A stretch of 15,311 nt of DNA from the NCBI GenBank assembly GCA_964560325.1, contig CAZLLV010000317.1, forward strand, positions 1-15,311, given 5' to 3'. Source of the DNA: CAZLLV01 sp964560325. GTDB lineage: Bacteria; Acidobacteriota; Thermoanaerobaculia; Multivoradales; DATKCC01. The position numbers were made by a program, and so were the translations under genes. This document shows positions 1-8,711 of the stretch, piece by piece. Under the pieces are notes generated by a model. It did not search any database. It saw only the letters and a list, made by a program, of their open reading frames with translations, and was not told the origin of the DNA. Numbering within the stretch: the stretch's first letter is position 1; each line of letters opens with the position of its first letter.

Positions 1-1
1 G

Positions 2-682
2 GAGGAGCCGTCGGGGCCGACGCCGGACGAGATCCAGGCCCAGATCGACGCGATGTTCGAGGAGAAGGCGCGGTCGATGGAGGAGAACCTCAAGTCGGAG
101 TACGACGACCGGATCGCCCAGATGCAGCGCCAGCTCGAAGACGCCCAGGCGGCCTCCGCCGAGCGGGCGCGCCGGCTGGAGGAGGAGCGCGCCGCGCGCG
201 ATGCCGCGGCCCAGCGCCAGGCCGAGTCGGAGGCCGAGGATTCGCAGGCGGTGCCCGCCAACCAGACCGACGGCTCGGCCGCCGTTCCGAAGCCCGCCGC
301 CACCCAGCCGGCTCCGGTGCCGGAACCCGAGCCGCAGCCGGTCGTGCCGGAGCCGGAGCCCGAGCCGGTCGAGCCGCAGGTCAAGCGAGGCGAGCTGGTG
401 TCGATGGGCCCCGGGGTGATGGCGCCGCGGCTGGTGCGGCGCGCGACGCCGGAGTTCCCGCCGCTCGCCGCGCGCCTGAACAAGGAGGCGTCGGTCGAGG
501 TGCGGCTCCTGGTCGACGAGAACGGCAAGGTGCTGGAGGCGGAGGTCCAGGGCCGCAAGTCGGGCTTCGGCTTCGACGAGGAGGCGCTGAAGGCGGCCCG
601 CGCGTCGACCTTCCAGCCGGCCACCAAGTTCGAGGTGCCGGTGAAGATGTGGACGACGATGCGCTTCGCCTTCCGGAAATAG
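2..682 (+). CDS. TonB C-terminal-domain protein, 5' end missing
   Basis: The reading frame is open to the left edge, so this is the C-terminal 226 residues of a longer protein. The first in-window Met (base 53) is probably internal. In order: a charged, Gln/Glu/Arg/Ala-rich predicted coiled coil (about residues 20-78), a Pro/Glu/Val-rich stretch with repeated PEPEP units (about 95-125), and a TonB-C domain (about 143-226) with the typical start RRATPEFPPLA, the strand VEVRLLVDENGKV, a GFGFDEEALKAAR helix and the ending W-T-T-M-R-F-A-F. TonB-C domains usually couple inner-membrane energy to outer-membrane receptors, the Pro-Glu linker spanning the periplasm. No ExbB/ExbD gene or N-terminal membrane segment is visible. 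In related bacteria such tails also occur on larger multidomain proteins, so the N-terminal part cannot be guessed. The gene ends at a strong terminator. Confidence 0.85.
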   Translation, partial: EEPSGPTPDEIQAQIDAMFEEKARSMEENLKSEYDDRIAQMQRQLEDAQAASAERARRLEEERAARDAAAQRQAESEAEDSQAVPANQTDGSAAVPKPAATQPAPVPEPEPQPVVPEPEPEPVEPQVKRGELVSMGPGVMAPRLVRRATPEFPPLAARLNKEASVEVRLLVDENGKVLEAEVQGRKSGFGFDEEALKAARASTFQPATKFEVPVKMWTTMRFAFRK

Positions 683-704
683 GACAGGCGGGGGGCTGGA
701 CGTG

Positions 705-743
705 AAAAGGCCCGGCCGGGGGAACCCCTCGGCCGGGCCTTTT
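705..743. terminator. Bidirectional intrinsic terminator
   Basis: A perfect 14-bp inverted repeat (705-718 with 730-743) has an 11-nt loop that can pair further (GGGG/CCCC). It begins with AAAA and ends with TTTT, so each strand reads a GC-rich hairpin followed by a U-tract. It lies between the converging TonB-C gene, ending at 682, and the CsgG-like gene, whose stop is at 767-769, and can serve both. Confidence 0.9.
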
Positions 744-766
744 CTTTTCCGCGCGGGGCGGACCGA

Positions 767-1393
767 TTACAGGTCGGCCGCCTTGATGCTGGCGGTGAGC
801 TGCTGCACGACCGGCTTCATCACCTTGTCGAACATCCGCTCGTCGTTGTCGACGCCGCCGCCGATGCCGCCGACGTGCACGCGCACGTTCGACTCCTCGC
901 CGCGCGCCTCGTCGGCCCAGACGATCTCACCGGTCTCGGCGTCGATGATGCGGGCGTTGGCCGCCGCGACGAAAGTCTTCTTGCCGGCCCTGACGCTCGG
1001 CAGGCCGAGGCGGCTGCCGCCGCCGCCGCTGACGTCGGTCGAACCGTACTCGGTGACCGAGCCGACCAGGAAGTACTCGACCCCCAGGAGCTGACCGGCC
1101 TGGACGGCGGTGGCCGGGTTCACGTCGCCGGAGAGCGACAGGTTCTTCTCCTGCATCAGCGCGTCGAGCCGCTCGCGGTCGATGACGCGGAACTTGGCGC
1201 TCTTGACCAGCTCGGTGACGAACACGTCCTGCATCGCCGAGGCGCCTCGATCCGACCACCAGTGCCAACCGGAGTTGGCCTTGTTCTCGAACTCGAGCAC
1301 CGCGATGCGCGGCTTGTCCTGGGCGGAGGCCAGCGGCGCGAACGCCACGAGGGCGAGCACGGCGCACAGGCTGATTGTTACGAATCGCTTCAT
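767..1393 (-). CDS. Secreted CsgG-family-like protein
   Basis: A 208-residue protein. The start is the ATG at 1391-1393, preceded by a GGAGG-type ribosome site at 1404-1408. Residues 1-25 are a Sec signal peptide (basic MKR, hydrophobic core, cleavage around ASA-Q). There is no lipobox Cys at the cleavage site, unlike E. coli CsgG, which is a lipoprotein. The mature part follows the CsgG/TolB-N-like pattern: the first strand RIAVLEFEN, the segment DVFVTELVKSAKFRVIDRERLDALMQE, LLGVEYFLVGSVTEYG, and NARIIDAETGEIVWADEARG. Two Gly-rich stretches (about 122-130 and 174-180) may be loops. It is shorter than CsgG (about 277 residues). The family includes the curli secretion pore and many uncharacterised envelope proteins. 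No curli genes are nearby, so a curli role should not be assumed. Confidence 0.8.
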   Translation of the reverse strand: MKRFVTISLCAVLALVAFAPLASAQDKPRIAVLEFENKANSGWHWWSDRGASAMQDVFVTELVKSAKFRVIDRERLDALMQEKNLSLSGDVNPATAVQAGQLLGVEYFLVGSVTEYGSTDVSGGGGSRLGLPSVRAGKKTFVAAANARIIDAETGEIVWADEARGEESNVRVHVGGIGGGVDNDERMFDKVMKPVVQQLTASIKAADL

Positions 1394-1403
1394 GGGTTCC
1401 CTA

Positions 1404-1408
1404 CCTCC
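1404..1408 (-). promoter_or_regulatory. Ribosome binding site of the CsgG-like gene
   Basis: The minus strand reads GGAGG, 10 nt before the ATG at 1393. This fixes the start. The open frame continues upstream into the malic-enzyme region, but that extension lacks a signal peptide and is antisense-like composition. Confidence 0.7.
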
Positions 1409-1440
1409 AGCTACTTGTGAATCTGTCATTGCTCGGCACC

Positions 1441-1446
1441 ATTCTA
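1441..1446 (-). promoter_or_regulatory. Candidate -10 box for the CsgG-like gene
   Basis: The minus strand reads TAGAAT, five of six matches to the sigma-70 -10 consensus, about 48 nt upstream of the CsgG-like start and within the 131-bp gap after maeB. No convincing -35 box is seen at the usual spacing, so the promoter is weakly supported. It would give a leader of about 40 nt. Confidence 0.35.
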
Positions 1447-1524
1447 GCCCGATCGAGCCGTCGAGGCCGGGCGGAGCGCTCCCCGTCACAACAACGTCTC
1501 CGATGGCGAAAATCCCCGTGCCGA

Positions 1525-3822
<2,298 letters not shown>

Positions 3823-4154
3823 GGGGGCAGTTTACAGGGGGGATGGAAAGGGGGGCGAGATCGACCGGGTCCGGCCGGCCCCTTCAGGTTCGGTGGTGAA
3901 GCCTCTCTCTTTCCTCCCACTTCCACCGGCGTCGAGGGTCGGGCCGGGGGTGCTCGCGCCGGAGCGCGGTTGAGCGAGGAGCCAGCACGCAAGACCGGAG
4001 TGCACGCCGAGTGCCCTCCGAAGCGAACCCAGGCGAGGCCTACGGCGGAAGGGTTCACAGCCGAGCCGTGCCGGAGGCGCGAGCACCCCCGGACCGACCC
4101 GCATCGCAGGCACCCCCGCCCCGACCACCACGCGCCCCCGACGGTCGCTCACCC
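3823..4154. other. 332-bp intergenic region between maeB and exporter
   Basis: No convincing gene on either strand. The half next to maeB (3823-3935) is its leader, with homopolymeric G/C runs and no clear promoter boxes. The half next to the exporter is taken up by the inverted-repeat element at 3936-4100. No U-tract terminator follows the exporter stop at 4155. Confidence 0.6.
3936..4100. repeat. 165-bp element with 25-bp terminal inverted repeats
   Basis: The left arm (3936-3960) and right arm (4076-4100) are reverse complements at 24 of 25 positions. The only mismatch is A4093 in the right arm, where C would be needed. The arms enclose a 115-bp non-coding spacer, and pairing continues inward imperfectly. 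The spacer has a smaller hairpin (3996-4000 with 4016-4020). No target-site duplication is obvious at the ends, and there is no U-tract, so it is not a standard terminator. It could be a MITE-like element, a REP/BIME-type intergenic repeat, or a structured 3' end for the exporter transcript. It sits at the boundary between the ordinary chromosomal genes and the NRPS-associated block. Confidence 0.75.
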
Positions 4155-5891
4155 TCACTCGGCGGCTGCGCCGGCGGCCGCTCCCACTGCGCCCTCCGGC
4201 GCTCCCAGGCTGTCGAGGTACCCCTCGGTGTTCCCGAGGTAGTGGAGCTGGCCGTACTCGAGCTTCGCGATGCGGTCCGCCACGTGGTAATAGCGGTCGT
4301 CGTGACTGATCACGACCACCGTCTTCCCGCGCTGCCTGAGCTCGGGCAGGAGCTCGAGGTAGAAGATCTCCTTGAAGTACGGATCCTGATCCGCCGCCCA
4401 CTCGTCGAAGAGATAGATCGGCCGGTCCTCCAGGTACGCCGTGAGCAGGGCCAGGCGCTTGCGCTGCCCCTGCGACAGCTCCAGGGTGGACAGCACGCCG
4501 TCCTCGACCTCGACCTTGTGGGCGATCTGTAGCTTGGCGAGGTACTCGCGGGCATGGCGGTCGAGCTCGGGATCGTGGTCCAGCCCGAGCAACGTGTCGA
4601 AGAGGAAGAAGTCGGAGAACACCGCGGAGAAGCGCTCGCGGTACGTGGCCCACTCCTTCTCGCCGCCCCCAACCCGCCGGCCGTCGACGAAGATCTCTCC
4701 GCCCTCCGGCGGGTAGAGGCCGAGGAGCATCTTGGCGAGGGTGGTCTTGCCGCTCCCGTTGCCGCCGACGATGAACAGGATCTCCCCCGGCTGCAGCTCG
4801 AGGTCGATGGGGCCCAGGACGAACTCGCGGTCCTCCTCCTCGCGGTGGTAGCTGTGGGTCACCTGGCGAAGCTGCAGGCTGCGCCATTCCGGCTCGAGCC
4901 CCTCCTCCACTTCGATCGCCGCGTCCGAGGACGGAGCGTCGAGCTGGACTCCGAGCTCCCCGACTCGCTCGATCGCGATGTTCGCCCGGCTGATACCCGG
5001 CATCATCTGGAGCATGACGTCCACCGGCGAGCGCATGTAGAGGATCACCAGCACGGTCCCGGTCAACGTCTCGAGCGAGATGTCGTCGAGGATCCGGAAC
5101 ATGACGAACACCACGGCGATCAGGACGAAAGAGAGGATCATCCCCCAGCTATTGGCGCCGGCGTGGATGACCTGCCCCTTCAGGTGCGATTTCTGGATGT
5201 AGAGGGTGCTGTCCACCATGTGCTCGTGGAAGGTCCGACGCCGGGCGGCGTGCAGCTTGAGCTCCTTGGTGCCATCGGTCAGGCCACGGAAGAGCGCGAG
5301 CAGGCGATCGGCGCCCTCCCGCGCCGTGCGGAAGTGGGGAATGGATCCGTTCATGGCCCAGCGGTAGGTGACGACGCCCACGATCAGAAACACCATCACC
5401 ACGGCCAGCATCTCGAGCGACAGCACCGCCAGGTAGACCAGACAGGCCACGATCACGGCGACGTGCATGAACAGCAACGGCAACGCCGTCAGGATCTCTC
5501 GGATGGTGGCGGAGTCCTCGGTCAGCGCCACCAGCAGGCGCGACGGCCCCAGCCCCTCGAGCCGTCGCAGGGGCGAGGCGAGGATCCTGCGGGTGAGCTC
5601 CATCCGGAGGTCGAGCATGGTGAGCTGCGTCAGGTGGACCACCAGCACCTGGGAGACGAAGCGCGCCAGGGGCATGAGCACGCAGAGCCCCAGAAAGGCC
5701 CAGATCAGGCCGTCGGTCAGGTTTTCGGCGTTGCTCACCCCGCGGGTGATGAGGACGAGCAACCCGGCGCTCGCCGCGCCGCTCAGCACTCCCGCGAGCA
5801 CGACCAGGCCGACAAGGATCCGAGGCGAGAACCCGGGCTTCCCCTGCGTGTGCCGCAAGAGGAACTTGACCATCCCGAAGAGCTCACCCAT
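4155..5891 (-). CDS. Cyclic-peptide-type ABC exporter (SyrD/PvdE family)
   Basis: A 578-residue half-transporter: a membrane domain (about 20-300, roughly six hydrophobic segments such as 25-49, 61-86, 140-175 and 250-285) followed by an ATPase domain. Walker A is GGNGSGKTT (376-384), the signature LSQGQRKR (472-479), Walker B IYLFDE (492-497), and the H-loop His is 530. The segment DEWAADQDP after Walker B is characteristic of the SyrD/PvdE-type exporters that move NRPS products (lipopeptides, siderophore precursors) across the inner membrane. The last 15 residues are Ala/Gly-rich and low complexity. The gene starts 76 bp after the ADOP permease stop on the same strand, so the two are probably one transcript. 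The ATG at 5891 has no clear Shine-Dalgarno; an internal ATG at codon 7 is an alternative start. With an NRPS nearby, export of that peptide is the best guess. Confidence 0.9.
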   Translation of the reverse strand: MGELFGMVKFLLRHTQGKPGFSPRILVGLVVLAGVLSGAASAGLLVLITRGVSNAENLTDGLIWAFLGLCVLMPLARFVSQVLVVHLTQLTMLDLRMELTRRILASPLRRLEGLGPSRLLVALTEDSATIREILTALPLLFMHVAVIVACLVYLAVLSLEMLAVVMVFLIVGVVTYRWAMNGSIPHFRTAREGADRLLALFRGLTDGTKELKLHAARRRTFHEHMVDSTLYIQKSHLKGQVIHAGANSWGMILSFVLIAVVFVMFRILDDISLETLTGTVLVILYMRSPVDVMLQMMPGISRANIAIERVGELGVQLDAPSSDAAIEVEEGLEPEWRSLQLRQVTHSYHREEEDREFVLGPIDLELQPGEILFIVGGNGSGKTTLAKMLLGLYPPEGGEIFVDGRRVGGGEKEWATYRERFSAVFSDFFLFDTLLGLDHDPELDRHAREYLAKLQIAHKVEVEDGVLSTLELSQGQRKRLALLTAYLEDRPIYLFDEWAADQDPYFKEIFYLELLPELRQRGKTVVVISHDDRYYHVADRIAKLEYGQLHYLGNTEGYLDSLGAPEGAVGAAAGAAAE

Positions 5892-5967
5892 GGCTTCGGC
5901 AGCTAGGTGCGCCCGGCTTCGAGAACCAGGACCGGCCCCGGCCTACGTCCCCTCGGCCGCGGGCGGC

Positions 5968-8400
5968 TCATTCGTAGCGTAGCGCCGCCACCGGGTCGAT
6001 GCGGGTGGCGCGCAGGGCCGGAAGGTAGCTCGCCAGAGCGGCCAGAAGACAGAGGGCGAGGGCGCTCCAGAGGTAGGTCGAGACATCCGTGGCACTGATC
6101 CCGTAGAGAAAGCTCTCGAGCACGCGCACGGCGGCGGCGGCGGCGAGCAGGCCGATCACCAGTCCCAATCCCGCGAGGCCCAGAACCTGCCGGGCCACCA
6201 GGCGGACGATGTCGCCGCGGAGAGCCCCCATGGCGAGCCGCACTCCGAACTCCTGGGTCCGCTGGGCCACGGAGTACGCCAGGACTCCATACACCCCCGC
6301 CACCGCCAGGATCAGCGCCGCCACGGCGAAGAGCCCCAGGAGGAGCGCGTTCAGCGCGTGATCCGAGATCGACGCCGCCACGTACTCTTCCATCCCCGAG
6401 AGGTCGAGGACCGGCAGGTCCGGCTCGAGCTCGTGCACCACGGCACGCACCGCCGGGGTCAGCGTCTCCGGATCGGTCGAAGCGCGGAGGACGAACGAGA
6501 CGGCACCGAACGGGTACTGGGCGTAGGGTACGTAGAGCTGATCGCTGCCTTCGGCGGCGAGCCCCTGGTGCCTGACGTGCCCCACGACCCCGACCACCGT
6601 CCTCCAGTCCTCGGAGCCGTCGAACCGCAGCAGAGCGAGACGCCGGCCGATCGGGCTCTCGCCACCCGGAAAGAGTCGCTCCGCCAGCTCGCGGTCCAGG
6701 ACCACCGCACCGGCGGCGGCGGGATCGTCCGTAGCCAGGAACCCCCGCCCCTCGAGGATCGGAATGTCCATCGTCTCGAAGTAGCCGGGCGCCGCCATTC
6801 TCCAGCCGGTGACCGGGTTGCCCTCCTCGGGCCTCACCGCGCGTCCCTCCACCAGGATCTCCCCCGCGGTGTCCAGCGGGCCGAGGGGCAGGTGGGAGAT
6901 GGCGCTCGCCGCCGTGACCCCCGGAAGGCTCTCCAGCCGCTCCACCAGTCGCTCCACGAGCCGGGTCCGCCGCGCCTCGTCCGGGTACCGTGCCGGGGCC
7001 AGGAAGAGCCCGAAGGTGAGGACGTCCTCGGTGTGGAATCCGGGGTCGATCCCCCGGAGACCGCGGTAGCTCTGGATCAGGAGGGCTGCCCCGATGAGCA
7101 CGACCAGGGCGACCGCGACCTCCGCCACCACCAGTCCCGCCCGCACGCGCCCCCCCTTGGAGCCGGCGGCCGAGGTCTTGCCTCCTTCCTTCAGCGTGCC
7201 GGCCACGGACGTGGAGAGGGAGCGCGCCAGTGGAACGAGACCGAAGGCGACCGCCGTCAGCAGGGCGATTCCGAGGCTGAAGCCGACCACGGCGAAGTCG
7301 AGGCTCGCCTCCTCCAGACGCGGCACCCGAGACGGATTGACCGCCACCACCAGCTTGGGGATCCACGCCGCCAGCAGGAGCCCCGCTCCGGCACCGGCCA
7401 GGGAGAGCAAGAGGCCCTCGGCCAGAAACTGCCGGGCCAGGCGCCAGGGCTTCGCGCCCAGAGCGCTCCGGATCGCCACCTCCTTCTCCCGGACGGTGGC
7501 CCGGGCCAGGAGGAGGTTTGCGACGTTGGCGCAGGCGATCAGGAGCACCAGCACCACGGCGCCCAGCAGCGCGAGGAGGGCCGGACGCGAGGAGCCCACC
7601 AGGTCGTCTTGTGCCTGGACCACGCGCAGCTCCCAGCCGCTCTCCTCCGGGTACTCGACCGGGTACTCCTCGCGCAGACGGTCCGCCAGCCGATCCATGT
7701 CGCCCTGCGCCTGCTCGAGGGAGACGCCGTCGGCGATCCGCGCCACCAGGTTGAGCCCCCTGGCGTGTCGTGGAGGCAGGTGCCCGATGTCCGGGGCCAG
7801 GGGAATCCAGGCGTCGAAGTCGAAGGTGCCGAATCGGAAGTCCTCCGGCATCACGCCGATCACCGTGTACGGCTGGCCGTCGAACAGCGCCTTGGCCCCG
7901 ATCACGCCGGAGTCGCCGTCGAAGCGCCTTCGCCACAGCTCGTGACTCAGCACCACCACGTCGTTCTTCCCGAGGACGTCCTCCTCCGGCGTGAAGGTGC
8001 GACCCAGCGCCGGACGCACGCCGAGCAGCGGAAAAAGCTCGGCCGAGGCCCGGGCTCCGACCAGTCGTTCCGGCTCCCCGGCGCCCATCAGGTTCAGGAA
8101 GCGAGGGATCACCGCCGCCACCTGGACGAAGGTCTCGTTGCGGTCGCGCACGTCGAGAAACTCGTGGCCCGAGACCAGGGCCTTCTCCAGTTCCTTGGCG
8201 GGAAAGTGGTTGTAGACCAGGACGACCTGCTCGGGGTCCTCGTAGGGCAACGGCCGCAGCAGCACCGCGTTCACGATGCTGAACATGGCGCTGTCGAGGC
8301 CGATCCCCAGCGCGAGGCAGAGGACGGCCACGGACGTGAAGGACCGGCTCCGGAGCAGGCTCCGCAGAGCCTGGCGTAGCTCCCGAATGAAGATTTCCAT
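5968..8400 (-). CDS. ADOP-type ABC permease (duplicated MacB-PCD/FtsX)
   Basis: An 810-residue protein with two copies of the MacB permease unit and no ATPase domain. The first unit has a membrane helix at about 22-45 (SVAVLCLALGIGLDSAMFS), a periplasmic MacB-PCD region to about 245, and an FtsX domain at about 273-395 with the coupling motif EKEVAIRSALGA. The second has a helix at about 421-443, a periplasmic region to about 660, and FtsX at about 683-803 with TQEFGVRLAMGA. It ends in the family's typical ATRIDPVAALRYE. This layout is that of the acidobacterial duplicated orphan permeases, which usually lack a linked ATPase gene. Relatives of MacB act in efflux or lipoprotein and envelope stress by coupling a cytoplasmic ATPase to the periplasm; the substrate here is unknown. 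The downstream ABC gene carries its own membrane domain and is not an obvious ATPase partner. The start ATG begins at the divergent control region. Confidence 0.93.
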   Translation of the reverse strand: MEIFIRELRQALRSLLRSRSFTSVAVLCLALGIGLDSAMFSIVNAVLLRPLPYEDPEQVVLVYNHFPAKELEKALVSGHEFLDVRDRNETFVQVAAVIPRFLNLMGAGEPERLVGARASAELFPLLGVRPALGRTFTPEEDVLGKNDVVVLSHELWRRRFDGDSGVIGAKALFDGQPYTVIGVMPEDFRFGTFDFDAWIPLAPDIGHLPPRHARGLNLVARIADGVSLEQAQGDMDRLADRLREEYPVEYPEESGWELRVVQAQDDLVGSSRPALLALLGAVVLVLLIACANVANLLLARATVREKEVAIRSALGAKPWRLARQFLAEGLLLSLAGAGAGLLLAAWIPKLVVAVNPSRVPRLEEASLDFAVVGFSLGIALLTAVAFGLVPLARSLSTSVAGTLKEGGKTSAAGSKGGRVRAGLVVAEVAVALVVLIGAALLIQSYRGLRGIDPGFHTEDVLTFGLFLAPARYPDEARRTRLVERLVERLESLPGVTAASAISHLPLGPLDTAGEILVEGRAVRPEEGNPVTGWRMAAPGYFETMDIPILEGRGFLATDDPAAAGAVVLDRELAERLFPGGESPIGRRLALLRFDGSEDWRTVVGVVGHVRHQGLAAEGSDQLYVPYAQYPFGAVSFVLRASTDPETLTPAVRAVVHELEPDLPVLDLSGMEEYVAASISDHALNALLLGLFAVAALILAVAGVYGVLAYSVAQRTQEFGVRLAMGALRGDIVRLVARQVLGLAGLGLVIGLLAAAAAVRVLESFLYGISATDVSTYLWSALALCLLAALASYLPALRATRIDPVAALRYE

Positions 8401-8448
8401 CAGATCGAAAGTCCCCGTCGGCGGCCTGGGTCTCGACCGCTTCCCTGA

Positions 8449-8470
8449 AGGTGCATGCCGGCCTGCACCT
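8449..8470. promoter_or_regulatory. Near-perfect 22-bp palindrome, candidate operator
   Basis: AGGTGCA-T-GCCGGC-C-TGCACCT: 10 of 11 symmetric base pairs match, the only break being T8456/C8463. It is 49 bp upstream of the permease start and ends exactly where a possible plus-strand -35 box begins. Dyad symmetry of this length in a divergent promoter region suggests a dimeric regulator's binding site. An RNA hairpin in the permease leader is the alternative. No regulator gene is in the window. Confidence 0.5.
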
Positions 8471-8499
8471 GTGACATTCCTCGCCGGGGCTCGTATTTC
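8471..8499 (+). promoter_or_regulatory. Possible sigma-70-like promoter for the FG-GAP gene
   Basis: GTGACA (8471-8476, five of six to TTGACA), a 17-bp spacer, then TATTTC (8494-8499, three of six to TATAAT). The spacing is ideal and it lies in the only AT-rich patch, but the -10 is poor. It would give a leader of about 205 nt. The palindrome touches its -35 box. Confidence 0.3.
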
Positions 8500-8697
8500 G
8501 TAACTAGAGAATTTTCACTACCTCTTGGAGCGCATGCGTCGTGTCCGCGAACTCCATCGAGCGTGCACTCAGGAGGGAAGGCCGACTGGGTCAGCGTGAA
8601 TCGAGCCTCGGCAGCGGTGAGGCTCCCCGCCCCGATGCGGGAGCGGTTCGCGCGCCCGGTCGCCTCGCTTGAGATCCTCGAGTCCCTCACGAAACAA

Positions 8698-8703
8698 AAG
8701 GAG
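8698..8703 (+). promoter_or_regulatory. Strong ribosome binding site of the FG-GAP gene
   Basis: AAGGAG with 8 nt to the ATG at 8712. It is the clearest Shine-Dalgarno in the window and fixes the start of the signal-peptide-bearing protein. Confidence 0.85.
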
Positions 8704-8711
8704 AAGCACAG

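Larger units (their letters stand above)
8401..8711. other. 311-bp divergent control region
   Basis: This region separates the start of the ADOP permease (-) from the start of the FG-GAP protein (+), so it must hold promoters for both. It contains a 22-bp palindrome (8449-8470), a possible plus-strand promoter abutting it, an AT-rich island (about 8491-8520) standing out from the GC-rich surroundings, a small palindrome CGCATGCG (8531-8538) and the ribosome site of the plus-strand gene. An open frame of 86 codons (8455-8715) runs through it but has atypical low-GC third positions and is not called. Confidence 0.7.

Noticed and set aside
1473..1482. GGAGCGCTCC palindrome after maeB as a terminator or operator
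   Set aside because: It is only 10 bp, has no loop or U-tract, and is expected by chance in GC-rich sequence.
6358..8379. A 673-codon plus-strand open frame opposite the ADOP permease
   Set aside because: It is antisense composition (His, Gln, Arg, Gly runs) with no family features. The minus strand matches the permease over its full length.
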